From: CAVZAB01 sp963773155
GTDB taxonomy: Bacteria > Pseudomonadota > Alphaproteobacteria > Rhizobiales > Beijerinckiaceae
Direction of reading: 5' to 3'
Length of the DNA stretch: 64,000 nt
Assembly: GCA_963773155.1 (NCBI GenBank)
Contig: CAVZAB010000025.1
Span: forward strand, 62,001-126,000
Part shown: positions 44,835 through 53,459 of the stretch, one piece after another
Layout of the letters: the number at the start of each line of letters is the position of its first letter
Numbering within the stretch: position 1 is the first letter of the stretch
Made by a program: the position numbers and the translations under genes
The notes under the pieces: model-generated
Seen by the model: the letters and a program-made list of their open reading frames with translations, nothing else
The model's database searches: none
What the model was told of the DNA's origin: nothing

Positions 44835-45867
44835 ATCAACCGCTCTTGAGCCGACCCGTCATGAATTGGCGGCGATGACCCCGTGGCAGATTGTCATGCG
44901 GTTGTTGCCGGTCTACGGGTTGCCACTGCTGACGCTACTTCTCATCCTATTCTTCTCGATCTTGCTGCCTGACACATTTCCAACGGCGCTCAACGCCCGC
45001 TCAATCCTGTCCGACAAGGCCATCATCGCACTATTATCGCTTGCCGCGACGCTACCCATGATGGCGGGCCGCATCGATCTGACGGTGGGTTTTGGCATAG
45101 TCATGTGGCACATCCTTGTCATCAGCCTACAAGTCAAATATGGCGTGCCCTGGCCGCTGGCGATGCTGATCGTCGTGCTTTGTGCGGGCTTTGTCGGCCT
45201 AATCAATGGCCTTCTTGTTGAAGTTGCTCAGGTTGACGCCTTTGTTGCGACCTTGGGCACGGGGACGATCCTTTACGCACTTGCCCTCTGGCACACCGAG
45301 GGCCGGCAAATCATCGGTACGCTTTCGCCTTCCTTCATCGCCATCAACACGACGTCAATCTTCGGAATCCCGCTGCCGGCGATATACGTTGTCGTTTTGG
45401 CTCTATTCCTTTGGGTCGTCAGCGAAAGACTGCCGATTGGCCGGTATATCTATGCGATAGGGGCTAACGAAAAGGCCGCGGCCCTGAACGGCATCCCGGT
45501 GAGAAAATATGTTATTGGCGTGTTTGTCGCTTCCGGCATCATCGCAGGTTTTGCGGGCTGCGTGCTCGGCGCAAAGTTGCGCATAGGTCAGGCCAATGTC
45601 GGTCTGGACTTTTTGCTTCCTGCTTTGGTCGGGGCTTTTCTCGGATCGACAACCATTAAGCCCGGCCGCGTTAACGTTTGGGGCACGATGTTTGGCGTCT
45701 TGATTTTAGCGATCGGCATTTCCGGAATCCAGCAACTTGGCGGGGCTTTCTTCGTGGAGCCACTTTTTAACGGAACGACGCTGGTCGTTGCTATCGCTCT
45801 GGCTGCGTTCGCTCAGCGCCGCAGAACCGTGGTCAAACTGTTGCGGGATGCCGCCAATTCGAAATAG
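44821..45867 (+). CDS. Sugar ABC transporter permease (RbsC-type)
   Basis: 348 residues, about nine to ten membrane segments. It belongs to the BPD_transp_2 family: LSLAATLPMMAGRIDLTVGF (the usual GGIDLSVG variant), VDAFVATLGTGTILYALALW, YAIGANEKAAALNGIPVRKY and LVGAFLGSTTIKPGRVNVWG are family landmarks. It forms the membrane channel of the importer as a homodimer. The ATG overlaps the end of the ATPase gene by 14 bases, so the two are translationally linked. Confidence 0.93.
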   Translation: MQSIKSTALEPTRHELAAMTPWQIVMRLLPVYGLPLLTLLLILFFSILLPDTFPTALNARSILSDKAIIALLSLAATLPMMAGRIDLTVGFGIVMWHILVISLQVKYGVPWPLAMLIVVLCAGFVGLINGLLVEVAQVDAFVATLGTGTILYALALWHTEGRQIIGTLSPSFIAINTTSIFGIPLPAIYVVVLALFLWVVSERLPIGRYIYAIGANEKAAALNGIPVRKYVIGVFVASGIIAGFAGCVLGAKLRIGQANVGLDFLLPALVGAFLGSTTIKPGRVNVWGTMFGVLILAIGISGIQQLGGAFFVEPLFNGTTLVVAIALAAFAQRRRTVVKLLRDAANSK

Positions 45868-45973
45868 GTGAACTCATGGGCTCATTGAGGGCTTGGAACG
45901 GCTCTCGTGTAACGCCGGCGCCGCCGGCCTGACTCGCCACAAGGCGCGTCGGTTAATTTGTTGGGAGAGAAAC

Positions 45974-47095
45974 ATGTCACGGGACAAGATACTCGTTGAA
46001 TTATTGCTCGCTTCGGTCGGTGCATTGACGTTGGGCTCGTTAGCTCATGCCGACGATGCCTATATCGCGAAGGCGAAGGAATATATTGCGACGGTGACCG
46101 CTCCAGTCACCACCTGGACTGGCCCGACTTCGGGGCCCAAGGCGCAGTCAAAGAAATTGGTGATCTACGTATCGACGGATCAAAGAAATGGCGGCGCGCA
46201 AGGCGCCGGCGATGGAGCCGCGGAGGCGGCTAAAGCCTTGGGCTGGGATTTCCGCGTCATGGACGGACAGGGTTCTGTACCGGGTCATACCACTGCGTTG
46301 ACGCAAGCGATCACGCTCAAGCCAGATGCGATCATACTCGGTGGTATCGATGCCAAGGAACAACAGCCGGTAATCGAACAGGCTGCGGCCCAGGGAATAA
46401 AGATGGTCGGCTGGCACGCCGGGCCGAAAGCCGGGCCTGTTGAAGGCATTCCACAGGTCTTCACCAATGTGACCACCGACCCACTCGAAGTGGCAAAGGC
46501 TTCGGGTCTCTATGCGGTGGTCAAATCCGGGGGCACTGCAGGCGTAATTCTCTTTACCGATTCCATTTACGCCATTGCCACCGCGAAGACGAACGCTGAA
46601 AAAGCCGCGATCGAAGGATGCTCAGGTTGCAAGGTCTTATCGGTTGAAGATACGCCAATTGCCGACCTATCGAACCGTATGGGCCAATTAACCACCTCTT
46701 TGCTCGCCAAATACGGTAAGGCATGGACCTATTCGATCGCGGTCAATGATCTGTATTTTGATTTCTCGGCGCCATCGCTCACCGCGGCAGGTATTGAGCC
46801 AGCCAGCGGTTACCCGCAACAGGTCTCTGCCGGTGACGGCTCGGTACCTGCCTTTAAGCGGATCCGTGACAAGCAATACCAGATAGCGACGGTTGCCGAA
46901 CCACTGCATCTGCAAGGTTGGCAGCTCATCGACGAACTCAACCGAGCCTTTGCGGGGGAAAAGCAGAGTGGCTACGTGCCGCCGGTGCATCTCTTCACGC
47001 CTGACAACATCGAAAAGGATGGTGGCGCCCAAAACATCTTCGATCCCGGCAATGGCTACAAGGAACAATACAAGAAGATCTGGGGTGTGATGTAG
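45974..47095 (+). CDS. Sugar ABC transporter substrate-binding protein
   Basis: 373 residues from ATG 45974 (GGGAGAG 4 bases upstream). A cleavable signal peptide ends at SLAHA-DDAY. The mature protein is a type-I periplasmic-binding fold: LVIYVSTDQRNGGAQGAGDG, LKPDAIILGGIDAKEQQPVI, GIKMVGWHAGPKAGPVEGIP and RDKQYQIATVAEPLHLQGWQ. It captures the ligand for the adjacent permease and ATPase. Two cysteines (GCSGCK) may form a local disulfide. The mature N-terminus has an additional 40-residue lead before the first strand. The ligand cannot be named from sequence. Confidence 0.93.
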   Translation: MSRDKILVELLLASVGALTLGSLAHADDAYIAKAKEYIATVTAPVTTWTGPTSGPKAQSKKLVIYVSTDQRNGGAQGAGDGAAEAAKALGWDFRVMDGQGSVPGHTTALTQAITLKPDAIILGGIDAKEQQPVIEQAAAQGIKMVGWHAGPKAGPVEGIPQVFTNVTTDPLEVAKASGLYAVVKSGGTAGVILFTDSIYAIATAKTNAEKAAIEGCSGCKVLSVEDTPIADLSNRMGQLTTSLLAKYGKAWTYSIAVNDLYFDFSAPSLTAAGIEPASGYPQQVSAGDGSVPAFKRIRDKQYQIATVAEPLHLQGWQLIDELNRAFAGEKQSGYVPPVHLFTPDNIEKDGGAQNIFDPGNGYKEQYKKIWGVM

Positions 47096-47118
47096 GGCCT
47101 CATTCCCGATCGATGAGG

Positions 47119-47138
47119 GCGGCACGGCGCCGTGCCGC
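47119..47138 (+). promoter_or_regulatory. Strong GC-rich hairpin after the substrate-binding protein gene
   Basis: A perfect 20-bp palindrome (arms GCGGCACGGC and GCCGTGCCGC) starts 24 bases after the SBP stop, extendable by a few weaker pairs on each side. No T-run follows. In ABC operons such structures often protect the 3' end of the SBP message, raising SBP over downstream genes; a partial terminator before the LVIVD gene is the other possibility. Confidence 0.6.
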
Positions 47139-47216
47139 TCTCGCGACGTGATGGGTTTTGTGAATGGTCAGCTCAAATCTCCGAATAATTCCTTAGCAAT
47201 ATTATGAGAGGCTCAC

Positions 47217-48470
47217 ATGGACACTTCCCTAGCCAAGCCCGACTACGCAACAAGCAATATGCGGCTGGTCGGATATAGCGATCAAGGTGGTCGCTCGGAC
47301 GGCGTCCAGATCATGGTGCATCGTGGATATGCCTATGTCGGCCATATTTTTTCAAAGGGCTTCTCGGTGATCGACGTTCGCGACCCGAAGCGACCGCAGA
47401 CGGTGAAGTATGTCGCGGCTCCGGCCAACACATGGTCTTTGCACCTGCAGGCCCATGACGATTTGCTGCTGGTCATTCACAACAAGGACATGTTCGCGCA
47501 ACCCGAATTGGCCGATGAAAAGAACTATTACAAGGGTTCCGTCGATCATCACGCGAAGGCGCAAACCGCGCGCCCCGATTGGTCGGCTGGCATGGCAATC
47601 TACGATATTTCCAAGCCAGATGATCCGCGGCAAATCGGTTTTCTTCCCGTCGAGGGCACCGGCCTTCATCGCATCTGGTATGTTGGCGGTCGCTGGGCAT
47701 ACGCGTCAGCTCTGCTCGATGGATTCTCCGATTACATATTGATTACTATCGACCTAAAGGATCCCACGAAGCCAGTCTTAGCTGGGAAATATTGGCTTCC
47801 AGGAATGAATGTGGCGGCGGGGGAGAAAGCAAACTGGCCAACTAAGAACGGACGCTTCGGGCTTCACCACGCGATTATTCATGACGATATTGCCTATTGC
47901 AGCTGGCGTGACGCCTGCCTCGCGGTCGTAGATGTTAAGGACAAGTCTAAGCCCACTCTTTTGGCTCACAAAATATGGGCGCCGCCATTCGGCGGGGGAA
48001 CGCATAACGCATTGCCCCTGCCTGAACGAAACTTATTGGTTGTCGTAGACGAGACAGTGCTGGACAATCAAGAGGACGGATTCAAGCCGATTTGGATGTT
48101 CGACAACCAAGTCAAGTCTAACCCAATCAGCATAGCAACTTTCCCGGCGCCAAGTGACAAGGATTATCTGAAGGTGGGTGGGCATTTTGGACCACACAAT
48201 GTGCATGAAAATAGGCCGGGAAGCTACGTAAGCTCCGAACTCATATTCGCGACCTACCAAAATGCCGGCCTTCGGGTCTATGACATTAAAGATGCATTCC
48301 GCCCCAAAGAAGTGGCCGCTTTCGTGCCACCCCCACCTCGCAAGTGGATGGATCCCCGTCCCAATCGACCAATCGTCCTTCATTCGGCCGATGTCTTCGT
48401 GGATAAGAATGCGCTCTGTTATGTGACCGATTTCAGCGCCGGCCTTTATATCGTTGAATATAAGGGCTGA
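47217..48470 (+). CDS. LVIVD-repeat beta-propeller protein
   Basis: 417 residues with no signal peptide, so probably cytoplasmic. It contains repeated propeller blades of the LVIVD type: GFSVIDVRDPKRPQTVKYV, MAIYDISKPDDPRQIGFLPV, ILITIDLKDPTKPVLAGKYW, CLAVVDVKDKSKPTLLAHKI and LRVYDIKDAFRPKEVAAFVP. Between them short motifs place one His per blade: SLHLQA (76), GLHRIW (151), GLHHAI (217/218), GTHNAL (263), GPHNVH (327) and VLHSAD (389). This resembles metal-centred propellers such as carotenoid oxygenases and SBP56-type proteins. An enzymatic role in the island's pathway is therefore plausible but unproven. It follows the ABC importer genes and precedes the flavoprotein on the same strand. Confidence 0.85.
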   Translation: MDTSLAKPDYATSNMRLVGYSDQGGRSDGVQIMVHRGYAYVGHIFSKGFSVIDVRDPKRPQTVKYVAAPANTWSLHLQAHDDLLLVIHNKDMFAQPELADEKNYYKGSVDHHAKAQTARPDWSAGMAIYDISKPDDPRQIGFLPVEGTGLHRIWYVGGRWAYASALLDGFSDYILITIDLKDPTKPVLAGKYWLPGMNVAAGEKANWPTKNGRFGLHHAIIHDDIAYCSWRDACLAVVDVKDKSKPTLLAHKIWAPPFGGGTHNALPLPERNLLVVVDETVLDNQEDGFKPIWMFDNQVKSNPISIATFPAPSDKDYLKVGGHFGPHNVHENRPGSYVSSELIFATYQNAGLRVYDIKDAFRPKEVAAFVPPPPRKWMDPRPNRPIVLHSADVFVDKNALCYVTDFSAGLYIVEYKG

Positions 48471-48490
48471 CCTTTTGATCGCTGGCGGCA

Positions 48491-50029
48491 GTGTCACGCT
48501 ATGTGAATTGCCCAGGCAGACGTGTCGGTTGGGGTGAGGAATGGGCTAAGGCTGTTCGATGGGATTTCGAGTCCTTTCTTTCGGCTTGTGCGGACATCAC
48601 AGGCCAGCGAAACGTGTTGGCAGGCGAACTCGCGCAAGTCTACGAGCGCGACTTCTGGAACCAATTCAAAGGGCGAGCATTGGGTGTCGTGCGACCCTCG
48701 ACGATCGGGGAAGTTGTCGCTCTGGTAAATCTGTGCCGCGCCCATCGGGTTCCGATGGTCGCCCAGGGTGGCAATACCGGCCTTGTCAACGGCGGCATCC
48801 CGGATTCGAGCGGCGGGGAGCTTCTCATTTCGCTGACGCGGTTGAACCGCATTCGAAAGATTGACGCGGCAGGCGATTACTTGATTGCCGAGGCTGGCTG
48901 CGTTCTCGCCGACGTCCAGAAAGCGGCAGTTGGCGTCGATCGCTATTTCCCGTTGACCCTCGGAGCCGAGGGTACCTGCACAATTGGCGGCAACATTGCC
49001 ACAAACGCCGGTGGCAACAATGTTCTTCGCTACGGCATGACCCGTGATCTGGTTATCGGGATCGAGGCGGTATTGGCCGACGGCGCGATTCTCGAATGCT
49101 TGCGTCCGCTGCGCAAGGACAACACCGGCTACGATCTGAAGCAACTCATTATCGGATCTGAGGGCACATTGGCGATCATCACCGCGGCCGCGCTGCGGTT
49201 GGTCGCGCCGCCGCGTGAGACGGTCACACTCTGGATGGCGATGGCCTCGCCACAAGCGTCTGTTGACCTATTCCGGCGTCTGCGGGGCGTTTTCGGTGAT
49301 CTGATCTCGTCCTTCGAACTCCTCGGCTCCTTTGGCGTCGAGGCTGCATTGATGCACTTGCCGGGCGTTCGGAGGCCGACGGCCGCGCCTCACCCGTGGC
49401 ATCTTCTCATTGAATTGTCCTGGAGCTTTACCGCCGGACTGAAGGCCCGAGCGCTCGACGCCATGGAAGAGCTTTCTGCACAGAACCTCTGCCTCGACGC
49501 GACGATTGCCGAAAGTGAGGCGCAGCGCCTCATGATGTGGCACATTCGAGAGGGTCAGAGCGAGGCGGCGCGCCGAATTGGCGAGATCGTGCGGAGCGAC
49601 GTCAGCGTGCCGATTGCCGACATACCGGAACTTATTGAGCGGGTCGGACAATGGACCCGCAAGTATGGAGAGGACCTGTTCCTGTCGATTTTCGGACATG
49701 TCGGTGATGGCAATCTCCATATGAACTTTATTGTCCCTCCGGCTCGCTTTGACGAGTTGCGCGACCAGCTGCTTGAGCGGCTTTATGATGAGGTCGACAG
49801 GCTCGGTGGGTCGATCAGTGCCGAACACGGTGTTGGGCGGGCCAAGCGCGAAGGGGTGGCTCGGCGCAAACCGGCGCTTGCGCTTAAGTTGATGGGTCAC
49901 CTAAAACGGATATTCGACCCGACCAATTTGCTCAATCCCGGCGTGGTCCTGGCCGCACCGACTTTGAACGGATCCCAGGATGAGAGCGAGCAAAACGGCA
50001 AGTTAAAGGTCGACAAGACGCGGGGCTGA
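48491..50029 (+). CDS. FAD-binding oxidoreductase, D-2-hydroxyglutarate/D-lactate dehydrogenase-like
   Basis: Up to 512 residues. The PCMH FAD-binding domain contains PMVAQGGNTGLVNGGIPDSS, LGAEGTCTIGGNIATNAGGN and KDNTGYDLKQLIIGSEGTLA. The C-terminal FAD-oxidase domain has metal-binding FGHVGDGNLHMNF and SAEHGVGRAKR. It would oxidise a D-2-hydroxy acid to the keto acid and pass electrons to a quinone, ETF or cytochrome. GTG 48491 opens the frame, but homologues usually begin close to DFESFLSACADI. An ATG at 48559 would give exactly that start if one G of 48561-48563 were removed, so another indel is possible. Last gene of the presumed ABC-LVIVD operon. Confidence 0.88.
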   Translation: MSRYVNCPGRRVGWGEEWAKAVRWDFESFLSACADITGQRNVLAGELAQVYERDFWNQFKGRALGVVRPSTIGEVVALVNLCRAHRVPMVAQGGNTGLVNGGIPDSSGGELLISLTRLNRIRKIDAAGDYLIAEAGCVLADVQKAAVGVDRYFPLTLGAEGTCTIGGNIATNAGGNNVLRYGMTRDLVIGIEAVLADGAILECLRPLRKDNTGYDLKQLIIGSEGTLAIITAAALRLVAPPRETVTLWMAMASPQASVDLFRRLRGVFGDLISSFELLGSFGVEAALMHLPGVRRPTAAPHPWHLLIELSWSFTAGLKARALDAMEELSAQNLCLDATIAESEAQRLMMWHIREGQSEAARRIGEIVRSDVSVPIADIPELIERVGQWTRKYGEDLFLSIFGHVGDGNLHMNFIVPPARFDELRDQLLERLYDEVDRLGGSISAEHGVGRAKREGVARRKPALALKLMGHLKRIFDPTNLLNPGVVLAAPTLNGSQDESEQNGKLKVDKTRG

Positions 50030-50074
50030 GGCGGCCCGCCCCTGCGGCTCGCCGCGCAGCATGATGAGGGTCCC

Positions 50075-51580
50075 ATGGCGCAAGATTTTGTCCTGGCAAT
50101 CGACCAGGGCACGACCTCGACGAGAGCCGTACTTTTGCGCTCCGATCTCACAATCGTGGCGACGGCGCACGAGGAGTTCCCGCAACATTTTCCAGCGTCG
50201 GGCTGGGTCGAGCACGATCCGGAGGATCTTTGGTCGACGACGCTTTCGACGTGCCGGCGGGTCATCGCGGCGGCCGGTTGTTCGGCCGGCGACATTGCGG
50301 CAATCGGGATCACCAACCAGCGGGAAACAACCTTGGTCTGGGATCGTTACACCGGCGTGCCGGTCTATCGCGCCATTGTCTGGCAGGACCGCCGCACCGC
50401 CAAACTCTGTGCCAAGCTCGAGCGAGCCGGGCATGAGCGGCTGTTTGCACGCCGCACGGGATTGCGGCTCGACCCGTATTTTTCTGGGACCAAGGTTGCC
50501 TGGATTCTCGACAACGTAAAAGGCGCAAGGCAAAGGGCCCGCGACGGGGCATTGGTCTTTGGCACGGTCGACAGCTTTTTGCTTTGGCGGCTTACCGGAG
50601 GTGGCGTGCATGCGACGGACGCGACCAATGCATCACGGACATTGATGTTCAATATTCATTCGGGCGACTGGGACGACGAACTTTTGGCGCTCTTGAAAGT
50701 GCCGCGCGCGATGCTGCCGAAAGTCGAGGATTGCGTCGCCGATTTCGGTCGCACGGCGCCGGATCTGTTTGGCGCATCGATCCGGGTGCGCGGTGTTGCG
50801 GGCGATCAGCAGGCGGCGGCGATCGGCCAGGCTTGTTTTGAACCGGGCATGATCAAGGCAACCTTTGGTACCGGCTGCTTCGCTCTTGTTAACACCGGCA
50901 AGCAGGCGGTCGTCTCGAAGAACCGGTTGCTGACGACGATCGCCTATCGGCTCGACGGCAAAACGACCTATGCGCTGGAGGGTTCCATTTTTGTGGCCGG
51001 TGCGGCGATCCAATGGCTTCGCGACGGGCTGAAAATCATCGAAAGGGCGGAAGACACAACCGAGTTGGCGCGCGCCGCCGATCCGACCCAATCGGTTATT
51101 CTCGTGCCGGCCTTCGTCGGCCTCGGGGCGCCCTATTGGGATGCGGATTGCCGGGGCGCGCTATTTGGCCTGACCCGGGCAACGACGCGGCGGGAGCTGG
51201 CGCGGGCGGCACTGGAGAGCGTGTGTTTTCAGATGCGCGACCTTGTTGAGGCGATGCGGCGCGATTGGCGCGAGCCTGCCAAGACGGTGCTGCGCGTTGA
51301 CGGCGGCATGGTTGCTTCCGACTATATGCTGCAATTTCTGGCCGACATGCTGGCGGCGCCTGTCGATCGGCCGGCCATCCTGGAAACGACGGTGCTCGGT
51401 GCCGCCTATCTCGCCGGCTTTGCGGCCGGTCTCTATCCGGCGCCGGCGGTTTTTTCGAGTGCCTGGCGGCTCGATCGGCGATTCGACCCTTCCCTGCAGA
51501 GCCACTTGCGGGAAGCGCGCTATGCGGCATGGAAGGATGCGGTCTTGCGCACTCTCACCGTGCGGAAAGGCCGGCGCTGA
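50075..51580 (+). CDS. glpK: Glycerol kinase
   Basis: 501 residues, normal length. It phosphorylates glycerol to sn-glycerol-3-phosphate. FGGY-family signatures: LAIDQGTTSTRAVLL, GITNQRETTLVWDRYTG, AIVWQDRRTA, GVAGDQQAAAIGQACFEPG, KATFGTGCFALVNTG and the late LRVDGGMVASDYMLQFLADM. ATG 50075 is 45 bases after the flavoprotein gene, same strand. No glpF, glpD or glpR is present nearby, so the placement appears isolated. Confidence 0.96.
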   Translation: MAQDFVLAIDQGTTSTRAVLLRSDLTIVATAHEEFPQHFPASGWVEHDPEDLWSTTLSTCRRVIAAAGCSAGDIAAIGITNQRETTLVWDRYTGVPVYRAIVWQDRRTAKLCAKLERAGHERLFARRTGLRLDPYFSGTKVAWILDNVKGARQRARDGALVFGTVDSFLLWRLTGGGVHATDATNASRTLMFNIHSGDWDDELLALLKVPRAMLPKVEDCVADFGRTAPDLFGASIRVRGVAGDQQAAAIGQACFEPGMIKATFGTGCFALVNTGKQAVVSKNRLLTTIAYRLDGKTTYALEGSIFVAGAAIQWLRDGLKIIERAEDTTELARAADPTQSVILVPAFVGLGAPYWDADCRGALFGLTRATTRRELARAALESVCFQMRDLVEAMRRDWREPAKTVLRVDGGMVASDYMLQFLADMLAAPVDRPAILETTVLGAAYLAGFAAGLYPAPAVFSSAWRLDRRFDPSLQSHLREARYAAWKDAVLRTLTVRKGRR

Positions 51581-51581
51581 C

Positions 51582-52778
51582 CTATTCGGCGGCTTGCGGC
51601 GAGACCGCGACATCGGCGTCCTTGGTCCGGCGCGGGCGGGACCGTTCTGACGGCCGTGCCGTCCAGGGCTTGGCCTTGAACCACCGGACGATCCGCGCAA
51701 TGACGCAGATGGCAGCCAGGCCAAGACCATTGGCTATCGCCAAGCTGAGGCTGTTGCGGCCAGAAAGATCCAACGCCATACCGGTCACCAGGGCTAGGCA
51801 GAGGCTTGTCATGAAGGTTGCGAGCGATTGCTGGCCGACAACAATCACCGGGGCTGCCCAGCGGCCAAGAAGAACCTTGGGAAACCGCCACACCAGGCAC
51901 AAGGTCGCATAGGCCAGGATTAGGAAATGCGAATAGCGCAGAAGGTGCAGTTCCATCGTGCTCTGGCCGGCGTCGGGGACCAAAAAATCGTGAATCGCGT
52001 GCAAAAAACCGACATGGTCGATGAAGCCCCAGAACGTCACCGGAATGCAGGCGGCGAGAAACACAAGGGCCAGGCGGAACAGCCAGGGATTGTCGAGGGG
52101 CGGCATTGGCAGGAAGCCCATGCCGAAGGCGAACCCGGTAAAGAACAACAATTGCCAGGCGAAAGGATTGAAAAACCAGACCCAATCTTCGGTGACCCCG
52201 CCGGGAAGGTTGAGGTGGGTGGTTTGAACGAGAAGCCACAAGCCGATCGAGGCGCCGAAAAACAGCGGCCGCGCCAGGTTGGCCAATCCCGTCATCAGCG
52301 GCAGCATGGACAAAAGAACAAGATACATCGGCAGGATGTTGAGAAGGTCCGGCACGAAGGTCAGCGCCATCATGCGTGCGATCGCTTCGTACGGCTTGCG
52401 CTCGAACAGGGTCAAATTGAGATCGCTGATATAGTCGTGGGTGCCGAGATACCAGGTGCCGAGCACTGCTGCGACGGTAACGACCAGGAAGAGACCAATA
52501 TGGGCCCAATAGACTTGCCAGATTCGAAAGCCGACCCGGACCGATCCCATCCGCCAGCCGTGCCGTCGAAAGACGCTGCCGAAGGCAAAGGCGCTGGCAA
52601 GGCCCGAGCAGAAGACGAAGAGTTCAGCGGCGGAGGAAAAGCCGAACCGGGCAGGAATCCACCGGTCCCAGGCGTTGTCTGGCACGTGCGCCACGAAAAT
52701 GATGAGCATGGCAAGCCCGCGGAAGAAATCGAGACCGAGATGGCGTGGCCTTGTTTCGCTCGATGGGTGCTGGTCCAC
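51582..52778 (-). CDS. OpgC family membrane protein
   Basis: 398 residues with about ten membrane helices. The N-terminal LGLDFFRGLAMLIIFVAHVP, then WDRWIPARFGFSSAAELFVF and FCSGLASAFAFGSVF match OpgC, the acyltransferase-fold protein that adds succinyl groups to osmoregulated periplasmic glucans. The start is GTG 52778. The final 30 residues are charged and cytoplasmic. No opgG or opgH gene is in the window. The stop is one base from the end of glpK, which is convergent. Confidence 0.88.
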   Translation of the reverse strand: MDQHPSSETRPRHLGLDFFRGLAMLIIFVAHVPDNAWDRWIPARFGFSSAAELFVFCSGLASAFAFGSVFRRHGWRMGSVRVGFRIWQVYWAHIGLFLVVTVAAVLGTWYLGTHDYISDLNLTLFERKPYEAIARMMALTFVPDLLNILPMYLVLLSMLPLMTGLANLARPLFFGASIGLWLLVQTTHLNLPGGVTEDWVWFFNPFAWQLLFFTGFAFGMGFLPMPPLDNPWLFRLALVFLAACIPVTFWGFIDHVGFLHAIHDFLVPDAGQSTMELHLLRYSHFLILAYATLCLVWRFPKVLLGRWAAPVIVVGQQSLATFMTSLCLALVTGMALDLSGRNSLSLAIANGLGLAAICVIARIVRWFKAKPWTARPSERSRPRRTKDADVAVSPQAAE

Positions 52779-52896
52779 GATGCTGACCTTGACGAGGGCG
52801 AGGATTGCCCGCCGCTATTCTTTATTAAAGCCGGCTCATGTCCTTTCGCAATGCCGTGAAGCGAATGTGAAAGCCGGCCTGCGCCTTTGAACCGCG

Positions 52897-53373
52897 TTAG
52901 CCTACTGCGATGAGGGTCGCCCCAGTCGCCCTGAGCAGCGCCCGTGGCTCGATCGAGAAAATGGCGAGCGGGTTGCCGGCTGCCGCATAGACCAGTTCAT
53001 GTTGCAGCAGCGCCGCGTCGAGGAAGGTCTTCATAGGCGCCACGTGGCCAAATGGCGGAACGCCGCCGATCGCAAAGCCGGTTGTATCGCGCACAAACGC
53101 GGCATCGGCCCGTTCGAACCTGTCGCCGGTCTGGGCCTCGAGCCGGGCGATGTCGACCCGATGCACGCCGGAAACCAGGACAAGTGTCGGCTTTTTGGTC
53201 GATTTTGTCCTGAAGATCAATGATTTGACGATCTGGCCGAGGGCGCATCCGCAGGCCGCCGCCGCCTGTTCGGCGGTATGGGTCGACTGCTCCATAGTCA
53301 GGATTTCGATTGCGAGGCCGAGGCCTTCGGCGGCGCGCTGGACGCGCTCGACACTGGTGGGGTGCTGGCGCAT
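52897..53373 (-). CDS. YbaK/EbsC-type aminoacyl-tRNA deacylase family protein
   Basis: 158 residues of the YbaK/ProX editing fold: QSTHTAEQAAAACGCALGQI, VKSLIFRTKSTKKPTLVLVS, FAIGGVPPFGHVAPMKTFLD. Lys50 in IVKSLIF and the GGVPPFGH loop match the substrate pocket of YbaK-like proteins, which hydrolyse mischarged aminoacyl-tRNAs such as Cys-tRNA(Pro). Single-domain and cytoplasmic. ATG 53373; another ATG lies 4 bases upstream in a different frame. Divergent from the hypothetical gene that begins at 53460. Confidence 0.88.
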   Translation of the reverse strand: MRQHPTSVERVQRAAEGLGLAIEILTMEQSTHTAEQAAAACGCALGQIVKSLIFRTKSTKKPTLVLVSGVHRVDIARLEAQTGDRFERADAAFVRDTTGFAIGGVPPFGHVAPMKTFLDAALLQHELVYAAAGNPLAIFSIEPRALLRATGATLIAVG

Positions 53374-53459
53374 GCATCGTTCCTGCGCTGGTCGGGACGT
53401 TGGCGCGGCTGGTGCCGCCCTGTATGCTAACTTTTAGGAAAATTACATCGAGGTTGTCC

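Noticed and set aside
50075..51580. glpK as part of the 41-50 kb island
   Set aside because: It is same-strand and close to the flavoprotein gene, but its GC-rich composition matches the flanking chromosome and its function is generic, so island membership is not supported.
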